This document shows, piece by piece, positions 21,145-30,274 of a stretch of DNA of 32,838 nucleotides (position 1 is its first letter; every line of letters starts with the position of its first letter). A program made the translations under genes and the position numbers. This DNA comes from Chloroflexota bacterium (GTDB lineage: Bacteria > Chloroflexota > Dehalococcoidia > SM23-28-2 > RBG-16-64-32). The stretch covers positions 1 to 32,838 of the forward strand of contig JADFKX010000004.1 of the NCBI GenBank assembly GCA_022564695.1, read 5' to 3'. The notes below the pieces were generated by a model, which saw nothing but the letters and a program-made list of their open reading frames with translations, did no database searches and was not told the origin of the DNA.

Positions 21145-22710
21145 GTGCCCCAGAGAGTGAGTATCGATGCGATCCCGCAGATGCGGGACGCTGTGTTCGA
21201 CTTGGTCGCCTCCTATAGCCGTAGCAAGCGCCACTGTCGCTACGCCGATGTTCGCGTTGAGGTGAGCGAGGGTAAGGTGGCGGTGGCCGAAAACGGGATG
21301 GATAAGTTCAGCGGCGAGGACTACGGCTTCGCCTTCGGCATCCGCGTCCTGGGGGGCGAGAATGTTGTCTCGCCCGGCTATTTCGGGGGGATTGTGGGCG
21401 CCGCTGACCTGCCGGAGATAGGAGAGCGGCTCAAGGAGGGGCTGGACCACGCCTACGAGCGGGCGGTGGCCAACGCCCGTTCCAAGGAGGGCGCGCGCAG
21501 CCGCTTCTCGGGCCTAGGCGACGCCCTGTACGATATGTCGCTGGCGCCTGTCGAGGTGCGCCAGGACACTACCGACGCCCGCTACGAGATCGACCCGCGG
21601 ACGGTGCCGCTGGAGGAGGTGGGAAAGTACGTGCGGGAGGTGTCGCAGCGGGTGCAGGGCCTGGACTCGGGCGTGGTGTTCAACTACATCTCGGCGTATA
21701 CGATGCTGGAGCGTCACCTGTTCGTCAGCTCGGAAGGGGCGAACATCGATCAGACGCGGGCGGTCAGCCAGGGGATGTGCTTCGTGGTAGCGCAGGGGAA
21801 GGACGGGCACCAGGAGCTGTACGATTACTCCGGGCACCAGCGGGGGTGGGAGGTGATCACGCGCGGCGTGGAGCAGGAGTTCATCCATCTGCCGCACCTG
21901 ATGGACTTCTCGCTGGAGCTGGCGCGGGACACGGTGGCGCTGGCCGCATGCAAGCCGCTGAAGGCGACTGACGATGAGGTGGTGGTGGTGACGGACCCGC
22001 ACTACAACGCGCTGGTCTGCCACGAGGTGGTGGGCCACCCGACGGAGCTTGACCGGGCGCTGAAGTTTGAGACGGGGTACGCTGGCCGCTCCTGGTTTCT
22101 GCGCGACGTGAAGGAGAACCAGATCGGCAAGCGGGTGGGGTCCGACCTGGTGACGGCGTTCAGCGACCCCACGATCGACGGGTTCGGGCACTACATGTAC
22201 GACGACGAGGGGACGCCGGCGCGCCGGGTGTACCACTTCGATAAGGGGATATTCGGCGGCTTCTCCAACAGCCGTCAGACGGCGGCGATCATGGGGCTGG
22301 AGCCGAACGGCCACTACAAGGCGACGGACGCCTCGCTGGTGCCGCTGATCAGGATGTCGAACACGGCGTTCGCGCCGGGAGACCGCGACCCACACGACAT
22401 AATACGGGAGGTGGAGAAGGGCTACTACGTGGTGGGCCATCGCATACCGTCTATCGCCGAGTCGCGGGAGAACTTCCGCATCACGGCGATGAAGGTGTAC
22501 GAGATCAAGAACGGGGAGATTGGGGAGATGTTCCGCGATGGGGGGCTGATGAGCGATACGCGGGACTACTTCCTGAACGTGGACGCGGTGGGGAACGACT
22601 TCCGGCTGTTCGCGATACCGAACTGCGGCAAGGGGCAGCCGATGCAGACGAAGCGTATGAGTAACGGCGGCCCGACGATGCGGAGCCGGGCGCGGCTGAC
22701 GGGGGTATAG
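21145..22710 (+). CDS. tldD: TldD family metalloprotease subunit
   Basis: At 521 residues from GTG 21145, this is the zinc-bearing half of the TldD/TldE heterodimer, which degrades unfolded peptides or trims modified peptide products in other bacteria. The HExxxH motif is H293, E294, H298 in CHEVVGHPTE; the third ligand is expected near NCGKG (C494). GGAGGG (21133-21138) lies six bases before GTG 21145. Earlier in-frame ATGs precede the expected transcription start and give an unusual basic extension, so they are rejected. tldE follows after four bases. No precursor peptide for a modified natural product is evident nearby, so a general proteolytic role is as likely. Confidence 0.9.
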   Translation: MPQRVSIDAIPQMRDAVFDLVASYSRSKRHCRYADVRVEVSEGKVAVAENGMDKFSGEDYGFAFGIRVLGGENVVSPGYFGGIVGAADLPEIGERLKEGLDHAYERAVANARSKEGARSRFSGLGDALYDMSLAPVEVRQDTTDARYEIDPRTVPLEEVGKYVREVSQRVQGLDSGVVFNYISAYTMLERHLFVSSEGANIDQTRAVSQGMCFVVAQGKDGHQELYDYSGHQRGWEVITRGVEQEFIHLPHLMDFSLELARDTVALAACKPLKATDDEVVVVTDPHYNALVCHEVVGHPTELDRALKFETGYAGRSWFLRDVKENQIGKRVGSDLVTAFSDPTIDGFGHYMYDDEGTPARRVYHFDKGIFGGFSNSRQTAAIMGLEPNGHYKATDASLVPLIRMSNTAFAPGDRDPHDIIREVEKGYYVVGHRIPSIAESRENFRITAMKVYEIKNGEIGEMFRDGGLMSDTRDYFLNVDAVGNDFRLFAIPNCGKGQPMQTKRMSNGGPTMRSRARLTGV

Positions 22711-22714
22711 ACTC

Positions 22715-24274
22715 ATGATCCCACTATCCGAGCTTGAGAAGGCCGTACGTGAGGGGCTCGCCTACCTGAAGGCGCAGGAGGACGTGGAGGAGGGGGAGGT
22801 CTACGTCGCATCCAACGGGGTGCTGCTGGCGCGGCTGAACTACACCTCGCATATCCCCTGCAACGGCGTCGAGGAGCCGAAATCGGTGGAGAACTACGGC
22901 GTCGGCGTGCAGGCCGTGTTCAAGGCTGACGGGGAGAAGGTGCGGCGCATCGGCTTCGGCTCGGAGACTTCCGATATCAGCGTCGAGGGTGTGAGGTCGG
23001 CGCTGGAGAAGGCGCGTAGGGGCGCTGTGGCCGACCCCGAGTTTTACACGCTGGTACGGCCCGCGGCGGAGCAGCGAACGCTGAACAGCTACCACGACCC
23101 GAGGGTGCTGGATATCCGGGACGCCGACCTGGTGGACGCCGGCTGGCGGGTGGTGAACGGGGCGTTGCGGGTGTTTCAGACGTCGGAGTCGCTGGGGAAC
23201 CTGGTGGAGAGGCCGGAGAAGCTGGGCGAGCTGGGGCTCATCGTCAGCGGCGACGTGACGATCCTCCAGGAGCGGATGGCGATCGCCTCCTACGCCATGC
23301 CGGAGGTGCAGACGGACGAGTCGGCGGCAATCATGTCGTTCATCACCTCGATGGTGGAGCGGGAGGGCTCCAAGGGGAGCGGCTATGAGGCGACGACGCG
23401 GCTGGACGGGTTCACGGACGGGGCGGGGCGGGAGGCGGCGCAGGCCGCTATCGCCACCATCGGCGGGGTGAGGCTGCCCAGCGGTGATTATCGCGTGGTG
23501 TTCGGTCGCCAGGCGACGATGGAGATCATGCACTACATCGTGCTGCCGGGCCTGAGCACGGGGATGTTCTACGCGGTGGGGTCGCCGTTCATGGGCCAGA
23601 TGGGCCAGCAGGTGGCCTCGACCAAATTCAACATCCACGATGACGGCGCCGCGCCGGGGCTGGTGGGGAGCAAGGGGATAACCTGCGAGGGGCTGCCCAC
23701 GGGCCGCACGGACCTGATCGTGGATGGCAAGCTGGTGGGGCTGCTCTCCAACCACTACGAGACGCAGCGGCTGATGAGCGATCCGAAGGCGAAGGAGAAG
23801 CTGGGAGTGGACCCGAAGGAGAACGCCTCGGCGTTTGTGCCAAGGAACGGGTTTCGGTTCGCCCGCGGGGGAGGCCGACACTTCGACGCCCAGCCGGGCA
23901 TCCACCCGACGAACATCCTCCTCCCCGGCGAGGTCGAGTCCACGGAGTCGATGTGCCGCCTGGTGGGCGATGGGATCTACATCGGGCGTATCTGGTACAC
24001 GTACCCTGTGAACGGCCTGCGGGCGGGCGACTTCACGGGCACGGTGGTCGGCGACTCCTACATCATCCGTGATGGCAAACTGGCGGAGCCGCTCAAGCCG
24101 AACACGCTACGCATAACTGAGAACATCCGCAACGTGCTCAACGGCGTCATCGGTGTGTCCAAGGAGGGGAAGCCGACGCTGGTGTGGGCGGCGGACGAGA
24201 TCGTGTACGCGCCGGAGATGGCGGTGGAGAAGGTGCATCTGGACTCCATCGGCGAGTATATGGAGACGCTGTAG
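22715..24274 (+). CDS. tldE: TldE/PmbA family metalloprotease subunit
   Basis: A 519-residue partner of TldD. The family C-terminal region is clear: GLPTGRTDLIVDGKLVG, FVPRNGFRF, PGIHPTNILLPGEVE and WYTYPVNGLRAGDFTGTV, with DSYIIRDGKL near the end. It lacks an HExxxH motif, as TldE does, and helps form the closed chamber with TldD. ATG 22715 is four bases after the tldD stop, and the pair is surely one operon. Its stop is four bases from the convergent flavoprotein gene. Both halves are full length, so the protease is probably functional. Confidence 0.9.
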   Translation: MIPLSELEKAVREGLAYLKAQEDVEEGEVYVASNGVLLARLNYTSHIPCNGVEEPKSVENYGVGVQAVFKADGEKVRRIGFGSETSDISVEGVRSALEKARRGAVADPEFYTLVRPAAEQRTLNSYHDPRVLDIRDADLVDAGWRVVNGALRVFQTSESLGNLVERPEKLGELGLIVSGDVTILQERMAIASYAMPEVQTDESAAIMSFITSMVEREGSKGSGYEATTRLDGFTDGAGREAAQAAIATIGGVRLPSGDYRVVFGRQATMEIMHYIVLPGLSTGMFYAVGSPFMGQMGQQVASTKFNIHDDGAAPGLVGSKGITCEGLPTGRTDLIVDGKLVGLLSNHYETQRLMSDPKAKEKLGVDPKENASAFVPRNGFRFARGGGRHFDAQPGIHPTNILLPGEVESTESMCRLVGDGIYIGRIWYTYPVNGLRAGDFTGTVVGDSYIIRDGKLAEPLKPNTLRITENIRNVLNGVIGVSKEGKPTLVWAADEIVYAPEMAVEKVHLDSIGEYMETL

Positions 24275-24278
24275 GGCT

Positions 24279-25724
24279 TCAGGCGGTGGCCGACTTCTTC
24301 TCGCCCAGGTAGCGGTCGATAGCGGCGGCGGTGCGCTTGGCGTCGGCCAGGGCGGTGACGACGAGGTCGGCGCCGCGGACGCTATCGCCGGCGGCGAAGA
24401 CGCCCGGGCGGCTGGTCTGGCCGGTCTCCTCAGTGGCTATCGTCCCCCAGTCGGTCGCTTTCAGGTCGGGTGTCGTCTGGAACAGCAGCTTCTCGACCTT
24501 GTAGCCGATGGCGATGACAACGGTGTCGGCCTCCAGTTCGAAATCTGAGGCGATAACCGGAACGGGCCGCGGGCGGCCTGATTCGTCGGGCTCGCCAAGC
24601 TCCACGCGCTGGAACCGGACGGCCTTGATATGGGCGCTGTCGTCGCCGACGAAGCGGATGGGGACGGTTAGGTAGTGGAAGAGGACGCCTTCCTCCTGGG
24701 CGTGGCGGCGCTCCTCCTCGCGTCCGCCCATCTCAGTCTCGCTGCGGCGGTAGGCGCAGACCACCTCTCGGGCGCCGATGCGCAGGGCCGAGCGGACGCA
24801 GTCCATCGCGGTGTCGCCGCCGCCGATCACCACCACGCGCTTGCCGCTTTCTATGGGTTGGCGGAGGTGGCTGGGCAGCTCCTCCGGCGGCAGGTTGGCG
24901 CGGACGAGGAACTCCGTGGCCATGTATACGCCTTCGAGGTCCTCGCCGGGGACGTTTAGCCGGTTACCCTGGCCAGCGCCTTGGCCCAGGAATACGGCTT
25001 CGAAGCCCTGGTCGAACAGCTCGTCGATAGTCACGTCGTAGCCCACGCGGACGTTGTACGCGAACTGGACGCCCAACTGGTGTAGGTAGTCGACCTGGTC
25101 GTCGATGTGGCGTTTGTCCATCTTGAAGCCCGGTATGCCGTAGCGGAGGACGCCGCCTGGCCTTGGCCAGGCCTCGAACAGCTTGACCCCGTGGCCAAGG
25201 AGCGCCAACTGCTCGGCGACGGCCAGGCCGGCGGGCCCGGAGCCGACTATGGCCGCTCGCTTACCGGTGGGCGGTGGCAGCTGGGGGATGGGCCGCCCGC
25301 CCATCGCCTGCTGCTGGTCGGCGATGAACGCCTCCAGCTTGCCGATAGCGACCGGGATCGCGACCTTTCCCACGACGCAGTCGCCCTCGCAGAGGGCCTC
25401 CTGGGGGCATAGGCGTCCGCACATGTCGGGCGCGGGGTTGGTGGCGCGGAACACCTCCGCCGCGCCCAGGACATCGCCCTCTTCCAGCTTGAGGAGGGCG
25501 CCGGGGATGTCGTTGTCTATAGGGCAGGCCTTGATGCAGGGGGCAGCGGGGCACTGGATGCAGCGGGTCGCCTCCAGCTGGGCGGTGGGTAGGTCGTACC
25601 CCAGGTACACCTCGTCCCAGTTCTTAACCCGCTCCTTGGGGTCCTGCTTGGGGACGGGCTGGAAGGGGATCTTAAGCCGCGCCTTGCGGTCTATCTGCAT
25701 CTCGGTCCTCGCGGCCTCTGTCAT
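24279..25724 (-). CDS. GltD-like NAD(P)-dependent iron-sulfur flavoprotein
   Basis: A 481-residue enzyme of the glutamate synthase small-subunit family. An N-terminal iron-sulfur region has C55, C58, C63 and C67 (CIQCPAAPCIKACP), then C102, C106, C112 and C116. The FAD-binding motif IVGSGPAGLAVAEQL is near 159-173, the NADPH-binding motif VVIGGGDTAMDCVRSAL is in the middle, and the second FAD motif GVFAAGDSVRGADLVVTALADAKR is near the C-terminus. It passes electrons from NAD(P)H to a partner. No large glutamate synthase subunit is in the window, so glutamate synthase, sulfide dehydrogenase or another partner cannot be told apart. ATG 25724 has a weak upstream site. Confidence 0.9.
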   Translation of the reverse strand: MTEAARTEMQIDRKARLKIPFQPVPKQDPKERVKNWDEVYLGYDLPTAQLEATRCIQCPAAPCIKACPIDNDIPGALLKLEEGDVLGAAEVFRATNPAPDMCGRLCPQEALCEGDCVVGKVAIPVAIGKLEAFIADQQQAMGGRPIPQLPPPTGKRAAIVGSGPAGLAVAEQLALLGHGVKLFEAWPRPGGVLRYGIPGFKMDKRHIDDQVDYLHQLGVQFAYNVRVGYDVTIDELFDQGFEAVFLGQGAGQGNRLNVPGEDLEGVYMATEFLVRANLPPEELPSHLRQPIESGKRVVVIGGGDTAMDCVRSALRIGAREVVCAYRRSETEMGGREEERRHAQEEGVLFHYLTVPIRFVGDDSAHIKAVRFQRVELGEPDESGRPRPVPVIASDFELEADTVVIAIGYKVEKLLFQTTPDLKATDWGTIATEETGQTSRPGVFAAGDSVRGADLVVTALADAKRTAAAIDRYLGEKKSATA

Positions 25725-25808
25725 CGCACTGTCTTGCCTACATCCATTCTATAGCTTAAGACGCGGGTAAGCGCCAGAGTATTGCGCGATCCGTGGCGAT
25801 TGAGCCCG

Positions 25809-26672
25809 TCAGGCGCGTTCAGTGGGGGTGAAGCGGTGCTGCCAGAGGAGGCCGCGGCCGGGGGCGAACAGGAAGGCGAGGAAGAAGAAGCCGGTTGCGG
25901 TGAGGACGATTGCGGCGGAGGCGGAGACGTCGGCGTACCAGGCGATGTAGAGGCCGCTGAGGGCGGAGAGGGCGCCGACCAGCGCGCCGATCGCCATCAT
26001 CGGGGGCAGACGCCGGGTGAGGAGCTGGGCGGTGGCTGGGGGCGCCACCAGCATCGCCAGGACGAGAACTATGCCCATCACCTGTAGGGCGATCACGACC
26101 GTGAGGCCGATGAGGGCCAGCAGGCCGTACTGCATAGCGGCCACGGGGACGCCGGTGGCGGCCGCCATTGAGGGGTCGTAGGCGGTGAACAGCAGCTCCT
26201 TGTAGAAGAGGGCGACGGCGAGGAGGATGAAGCCGCCCAGGCCGGCGGTGAGCCAGACGTCGGTCCAGCTTACCCCCAGGACGTTGCCGAAGACGAAGCT
26301 GAACAGGTCGACGACGTAGCCGCTCTGTGTGCTGACGATGAGGATGCCAAGGGCGAAACCCGAAATGAATACGATACCGATGGCGGTATCGTAGCGGACG
26401 GTGCCGCGGTGGGCGATGAAGCCGATGGAGAGGGCGGTCAGGAGGGCGGCTATGGCGCCGCCCAGATGCAGGTTGAAGCCCAGCGCGAAGGCGATGGCGA
26501 CTCCGCCGAAGCTGGCGTGGGGGAGAGCGTCGCCGATGAACGCCATCCCCTTGAGGATGACGAAGCTGCCGACGACGGCCGCCACCACGCTAACCAAAAC
26601 GGCGGCGATGAGGGCGCGCTGCATGAACTCAAACGTCCAGGGCTCGCGCAGGAGATCCAGCAGCTCGCTCAT
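25809..26672 (-). CDS. znuB: Zinc ABC transporter permease
   Basis: A 287-residue ABC-3 family permease with about eight membrane helices. Family features are the N-terminal FMQRALIAAVLVSVVAAVVG, FVILKGMAFIGDALPHASFGGVA and YGLLALIGLTVVIALQVMGIVLV. It forms the membrane channel for metal uptake. ATG 26672 overlaps the znuC stop by four bases (ATGA), so its translation is coupled. It is the last gene of the zur-znuA-znuC-znuB operon; the flavoprotein gene begins 84 bases later. Zinc is inferred from the Zur-like regulator and the ligand set of the binding protein; manganese cannot be excluded. Confidence 0.93.
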   Translation of the reverse strand: MSELLDLLREPWTFEFMQRALIAAVLVSVVAAVVGSFVILKGMAFIGDALPHASFGGVAIAFALGFNLHLGGAIAALLTALSIGFIAHRGTVRYDTAIGIVFISGFALGILIVSTQSGYVVDLFSFVFGNVLGVSWTDVWLTAGLGGFILLAVALFYKELLFTAYDPSMAAATGVPVAAMQYGLLALIGLTVVIALQVMGIVLVLAMLVAPPATAQLLTRRLPPMMAIGALVGALSALSGLYIAWYADVSASAAIVLTATGFFFLAFLFAPGRGLLWQHRFTPTERA

Positions 26673-27451
26673 GGGCCGACGAGTGTCCTTTCACCGCCTG
26701 GCAGGACGAGGAGGTGGCGCTGGAAGGCAGCGGCCAGGAGCTGCTCCGTGAACACCTCGCTCGGCCGGCCGAAGGCGATCACCTTGCGGTTGAGGAGGAC
26801 AGCGTGGTCGAAGTTGGCGGCCACGCAGGAGAGGTCATGGGTGGCGACGAACAGGGTCTTGTCTTCTCTACGTAGCTCCTCTAGGAGGCGGAGGAGGTCG
26901 TGCTGGGCGGTGGCGTCCAGGCCGGCCAGCGGCTCGTCCAGTAGGACGAGGTCGGCCTCCTGGGCCAGCGCCCGCGCGATCAGCATCTTTCTCTGCTCAC
27001 CTCCCGACAGCTCGCCGATGAGCCGTTTCGCCAGGTGCGCCAGGTGGACGCGCTCCAGGGCGGCCGTGGCGATCTCGCGGTCTCTGCGTCCCGGCCGACG
27101 GATGAGGCCTACACGGCCGTAGCGGCCCATGAGGACTGCGTCCGCAACGGTGATCGGGAAGCTCCAGTCCACCAGCTCTGACTGCGGCATATACCCTATG
27201 TGGCCGCGGCCCGACCTTCCCGGCGGGCCGGAGATGCTCACCTCTCCCTGCCAGGGCTTGTGCAGGCCGAGCATCACCCGCAGGAGGGTTGACTTGCCGG
27301 AGCCGTTGGGCCCGACTAGTCCGGCCAGGCAGCCGCGCTCTACGGAGAAGGTGACATCCTCCAGGGCGACGTGTCCGTTGTAGCCGGCGCTGAGGTTACG
27401 CACCTCCACCGCGGGGGCGAAGGTCGGTGAGTTATCAGGCATGGGCGTCAT
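26669..27451 (-). CDS. znuC: Zinc ABC transporter ATP-binding protein
   Basis: A 260-residue ATPase with Walker A GPNGSGKST (47-55), Q-loop Q90, signature LSGGEQ (148-153), Walker B LVLLDEP (168-174) and the switch His in ATHDLS. It belongs to the ZnuC/MntB group that pairs with ABC-3 permeases and drives metal uptake. ATG 27451 overlaps the znuA stop by four bases, and its own stop overlaps the znuB start by four. These overlaps show one transcript with coupled translation. Confidence 0.94.
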   Translation of the reverse strand: MTPMPDNSPTFAPAVEVRNLSAGYNGHVALEDVTFSVERGCLAGLVGPNGSGKSTLLRVMLGLHKPWQGEVSISGPPGRSGRGHIGYMPQSELVDWSFPITVADAVLMGRYGRVGLIRRPGRRDREIATAALERVHLAHLAKRLIGELSGGEQRKMLIARALAQEADLVLLDEPLAGLDATAQHDLLRLLEELRREDKTLFVATHDLSCVAANFDHAVLLNRKVIAFGRPSEVFTEQLLAAAFQRHLLVLPGGERTLVGP

Positions 27452-28359
27452 ACTCCCAAACAGCGGGCGATCTCGTCCGCGTTGAATCGCATTAGGTCGA
27501 TGTAGGTGGGCGCGTCGTCGTTCAGGGCGTCGCTGTAAATTGCGCAGACCTCAACGCCGAGGTCGGCGGCGACCTGATTAAGGACGCTGGACTCGGCGCC
27601 CAGCTGGGGCTCCTCGAACACCGCCGCGATGCCGAACTCATCGATCGTTTGCACCAGTTCCGCGATGTCCGCAGCGCTGGGCTCCTGGCCGGGGCTCACC
27701 GATACGACTGCCGCTACCTCAAAGCCAATGTAATCGGCCAGGTAGCCGAACGCATCGTGAGTCGTCACCAGCTTGCGCCGCTCCGGCGGCAGGGCGGACA
27801 GTTTATCCCGGACGTACTCGTCCAGCTCATCAAGACGGGTGAGGTAGCCCTGGTAGTTCTGCTCGTACTTCGCGGCGCCCTCGGGGTCGGTCTCCGTGAG
27901 GGCGTCGCGGATGATGCGAGCGTACACGCGGGCGTTATCTACGCTCAGCCATAGGTGGGGGTCAGTGTCGCGTAGGGTGGCGCCCGCCGCCGCAGCCTCC
28001 TGGGCGAGTTCTATGAGGGAGGCGGCGTTGGGCAGATTGGGCTCAATGACGTTGAGGATGCCAGGTTCCAGATCGAAGCCGTTGGCGAAGGCGAGGTTCG
28101 CCTCCGTGACGCGCCGCACATCTTGGGGTGTGGGTTCGTAGGTGTGGGGGTCGGCCCCGGACGGCAGCAAAGAAGAGACCTCCACGAGATCGCCGCCGAC
28201 CTGGTGTACGAAGTCTGCGAACAGGGGCAGGCTGACCACTACTTGAAGGCGGCCGTCGTCCTCGCTCGCCCGGCTACCGCCGCAGGCGGCGAGCGCGAGG
28301 GCGGCGAGGAGGGCGGCGGCGATGGCGGTGCGGCGGAGCAAGGGCGGGCGTTGCCTCAC
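27448..28359 (-). CDS. znuA: Zinc-binding lipoprotein of the ABC transporter
   Basis: A 303-residue cluster 9 solute-binding protein, counted from GTG 28359. It has a basic start, a hydrophobic stretch and lipobox LAAC (C26). Metal ligands are H72 in GADPHTYEP, H135 in DTDPHLWL, H201 in THDAFGYL and D277 in IYSDAL. Three His plus one Asp is the zinc pattern; manganese binders have Glu in the third place. The His-rich loop of many ZnuA proteins is missing. The frame is open to 28512, but the Arg-rich extra part lies inside the regulator gene and would mask the signal peptide. GTG 28359 overlaps the regulator stop by four bases (GTGA), which supports this start. Confidence 0.93.
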   Translation of the reverse strand: MRQRPPLLRRTAIAAALLAALALAACGGSRASEDDGRLQVVVSLPLFADFVHQVGGDLVEVSSLLPSGADPHTYEPTPQDVRRVTEANLAFANGFDLEPGILNVIEPNLPNAASLIELAQEAAAAGATLRDTDPHLWLSVDNARVYARIIRDALTETDPEGAAKYEQNYQGYLTRLDELDEYVRDKLSALPPERRKLVTTHDAFGYLADYIGFEVAAVVSVSPGQEPSAADIAELVQTIDEFGIAAVFEEPQLGAESSVLNQVAADLGVEVCAIYSDALNDDAPTYIDLMRFNADEIARCLGV

Positions 28360-28790
28360 GCTCTGGCGGCCACGGCTACGGGGCTGCGACAGGCGGCGCA
28401 GCGGCCGTAAAACTCCAGCCAGTGGCCTTCGATCTCGTACTCCGTGGCCGCCGCCAGCTCCCGTACCAGATCTCCGACGGCGCACTCGTCCAAGTCCCGG
28501 GCGTTGCCGCAAGAGACGCAGACCAGGTGGTGGTGATGGCCGCGGCGGCTGACGCGGTAGTGCAGGCTGCCGTCGTCCAGGAGGACGCGGCAGACGACAT
28601 CGAGGTCTGTGAGGAGGCGCATGGTGCGGAAGACGGTGGCGCGGCCTACGGCGCGGGCCTGGCGGAGTACGTCTTCCACGGAGAAGTGGCCGCTCTGGGC
28701 GAGCACGGAGGCGATGACGGCCACGCGCGAGGGGGTGATCCTGTGATCGAGCGCCTCCAGCTTGCGGATGACGGATTCAAGTTCAGACAT
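28356..28790 (-). CDS. zur: Fur family metal regulator, probably Zur
   Basis: A 144-residue Fur-family repressor. The N-terminal winged helix (about 8-80) has the recognition helix in GRATVFRTMRLL. The C-terminal dimer domain has GHHHHLVCVSCG and CAACR; C91, C94, C131 and C134 form the structural zinc site. Location at the head of zinc-uptake genes indicates Zur rather than Fur; the family call is seen, the metal is inferred. A 15-base palindrome five bases upstream of its start, with a second copy over the -10, indicates autorepression with metal bound. ATG 28790 has no clear ribosome binding site. Confidence 0.88.
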   Translation of the reverse strand: MSELESVIRKLEALDHRITPSRVAVIASVLAQSGHFSVEDVLRQARAVGRATVFRTMRLLTDLDVVCRVLLDDGSLHYRVSRRGHHHHLVCVSCGNARDLDECAVGDLVRELAAATEYEIEGHWLEFYGRCAACRSPVAVAARA

Positions 28791-28795
28791 GACAG

Positions 28796-28848
28796 TGATA
28801 CTTGGTATCAGTGAGACTTAGTATCGTCTGTAGCCGTACGATTGTCAA
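28796..28848 (-). promoter_or_regulatory. Promoter with tandem Zur-type operators for zur-znuACB
   Basis: On the minus strand TTGACA (28848-28843) and GATACT (28825-28820) are 17 bases apart. Reading plus, TGATAC-TTG-GTATCA (28796-28810) is a perfect inverted repeat, and a second copy, TGAGAC-TTA-GTATCG (28812-28826), lies 16 bases on and covers the -10. Two dimers bound side by side would block polymerase. Transcription should start near 28813, giving a leader of about 23 bases. Confidence 0.75.
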
Positions 28849-28875
28849 GCGGTAGAGCAGTGAAAAGCGGCTGTA

Positions 28876-29646
28876 CTATTGCTCGAATTCAGCGAGCAGG
28901 AACATCTGTCCCGGCTCCCGCGCGTCGGCGTGCTCGATGCTGACGCCAATGGCGAGCGGCAGCTCAGGTAGGTCTCCCAGGTCCATTGTGAGCTGGCCGA
29001 TGCCGTCCCAGGTCTGGAAGCTGCCGGCTTCATAGCTGTGATCCTGGGTCAGGAACCATACCTTGTATTCCTGTCCCTCTTGCAGGGCAGGCAGGTTGTT
29101 ACAGAGTAGTGCGCCTGTCCCGGCGGAGCTGCTCCACTGGTAGACAGCACCAGCCGAGGTGGTGTGGTCGGTGGCGTCAAGCCTCACCTGCTGGACATCG
29201 GGAGCGGCGAGAATCGCCATAAGCTGGCGTTGCTCATTCAGTATCTCGCCGGCGTCCTCGACCTGGGCCTCTAGCTGGTCGTTCTCGTCGCGCAGGTCGT
29301 TTACTTCCGCCTGCAGGAAGAATGCGAAGGTGAGGGAGGCAACGGCCGCGGTGGTTACTATGCCGGCCCCGACCGGCCACAGGCTGCGCAGCAGTTGCAT
29401 GAGTTTGGGTACGCCGAGGCGCTCCCCTCGTTCGGTCTCGGCGAGGATGCGGTTGCGGAGCGATGCGGGAGCGCGCTGGAAGGCGGTAGAGAGGGCGATG
29501 GCGGCTGCTGCCTGCTGGGCTTCGTTGAGGGATGACCAGCAGCGCACACAGTCGGCCACATGCTCTTCCAAACGGGCGGCCTCATCGGCTTCGGCGGCGC
29601 CCAGGGCGTAGGCGTCCAGCAGCTGCCCGACCTGCTCGCAGTCCAT
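28876..29646 (-). CDS. RskA-like anti-sigma factor with zinc finger
   Basis: A 256-residue anti-sigma factor. The N-terminal zinc-binding domain has H29, C33 and C36 (EEHVADCVRCWSSL). One membrane helix follows (about 90-112), then a coiled stretch (113-142) and an outside RskA-type domain (about 143-256) with GTGALLCNNLPAL, EYKVWFL and the conserved SIEHAD near the end. It binds the sigma factor at the membrane and releases it after cleavage on a signal. ATG 29646 overlaps the sigma stop by one base (TGATG), so translation is coupled. It is the last gene of this minus-strand pair. Confidence 0.9.
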   Translation of the reverse strand: MDCEQVGQLLDAYALGAAEADEAARLEEHVADCVRCWSSLNEAQQAAAAIALSTAFQRAPASLRNRILAETERGERLGVPKLMQLLRSLWPVGAGIVTTAAVASLTFAFFLQAEVNDLRDENDQLEAQVEDAGEILNEQRQLMAILAAPDVQQVRLDATDHTTSAGAVYQWSSSAGTGALLCNNLPALQEGQEYKVWFLTQDHSYEAGSFQTWDGIGQLTMDLGDLPELPLAIGVSIEHADAREPGQMFLLAEFEQ

Positions 29647-30251
29647 CAGATTCGCTCCGACCTCATCTCGGGCGCCAGCGCCGCCCGCAGTTTCTGCATT
29701 CCCAGCCGGATACGGGTCTTGACTGTGCCCAGGGGTTGGTCCAGCCGGTCAGATATCTCCTGCTGGGTAAGCCCGCCGAAGTATGCTAGCTCAATGACCT
29801 GGCGCTGCTCCGGGGGGAGCTCCGTCAGGGAGGCGCGGACGGTGCGGGCCTGCTCGGCCAGCTGGGCGTTAAGCGCCGGATCGTTAGCTTCTCCGGCCGG
29901 GAATTCCCGTTCTTGCTCCTCCGGGGAGGCCGTCTCGTGACGCAGTCGGCGGCCGCGGGACCGTATCTCGTCCACGGCGCGGTTGCGGGTCACGGAGATC
30001 AGCCAGGTGAGGAAGCGGCCGCGCTCGGCCACGTAGCTTTCGGGCTTCCGCCACAGGCGTACGAATATCTCCTGGGAGATGTCCTGTGCCAGGTGAGCAT
30101 CTCGCAGGACCCGCAGAGCGGTTGAGTACACTAGATCACCGTACCTGTCGAATATCGCCTCAAAGGCGTGCTTGTCCTTTTGGAAGAGCCGCCGCATGAG
30201 CTCTTCGTCACCAAGCTGCTTGTAGTCCGAGTCACTATACGATACGTTCAC
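29646..30251 (-). CDS. SigK-like ECF RNA polymerase sigma factor
   Basis: A 201-residue ECF sigma factor. Region 2 (about 25-95) has FEAIFDRYGDLVYSTALRVL, AQDISQEIFVRLWRKP and FLTWLISVTRNRAVDEIRSR. Region 4 (about 140-195) has LPPEQRQVIELAYFGGLTQ and EISDRLDQPLGTVKTRIRLGMQKL. It resembles SigK-type factors paired with RskA anti-sigma factors. The start is GTG 30251, with AAGG about eight bases upstream. It is divergent from htrA across a 124-base gap that contains an ECF-like promoter, so it may control htrA. Confidence 0.92.
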   Translation of the reverse strand: MNVSYSDSDYKQLGDEELMRRLFQKDKHAFEAIFDRYGDLVYSTALRVLRDAHLAQDISQEIFVRLWRKPESYVAERGRFLTWLISVTRNRAVDEIRSRGRRLRHETASPEEQEREFPAGEANDPALNAQLAEQARTVRASLTELPPEQRQVIELAYFGGLTQQEISDRLDQPLGTVKTRIRLGMQKLRAALAPEMRSERI

Positions 30252-30274
30252 GTGCGCCTTGCCAGATTTGTTCC

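Noticed and set aside
21514-23905. Long minus-strand frames opposite tldD and tldE
   Set aside because: They are antisense shadows with no recognisable domain, and both plus-strand genes are intact and conserved.
28360-28512. Upstream extension of znuA
   Set aside because: It lies inside zur, is Arg/Gly-rich and would bury the lipoprotein signal. GTG 28359 overlaps the zur stop in the usual way.
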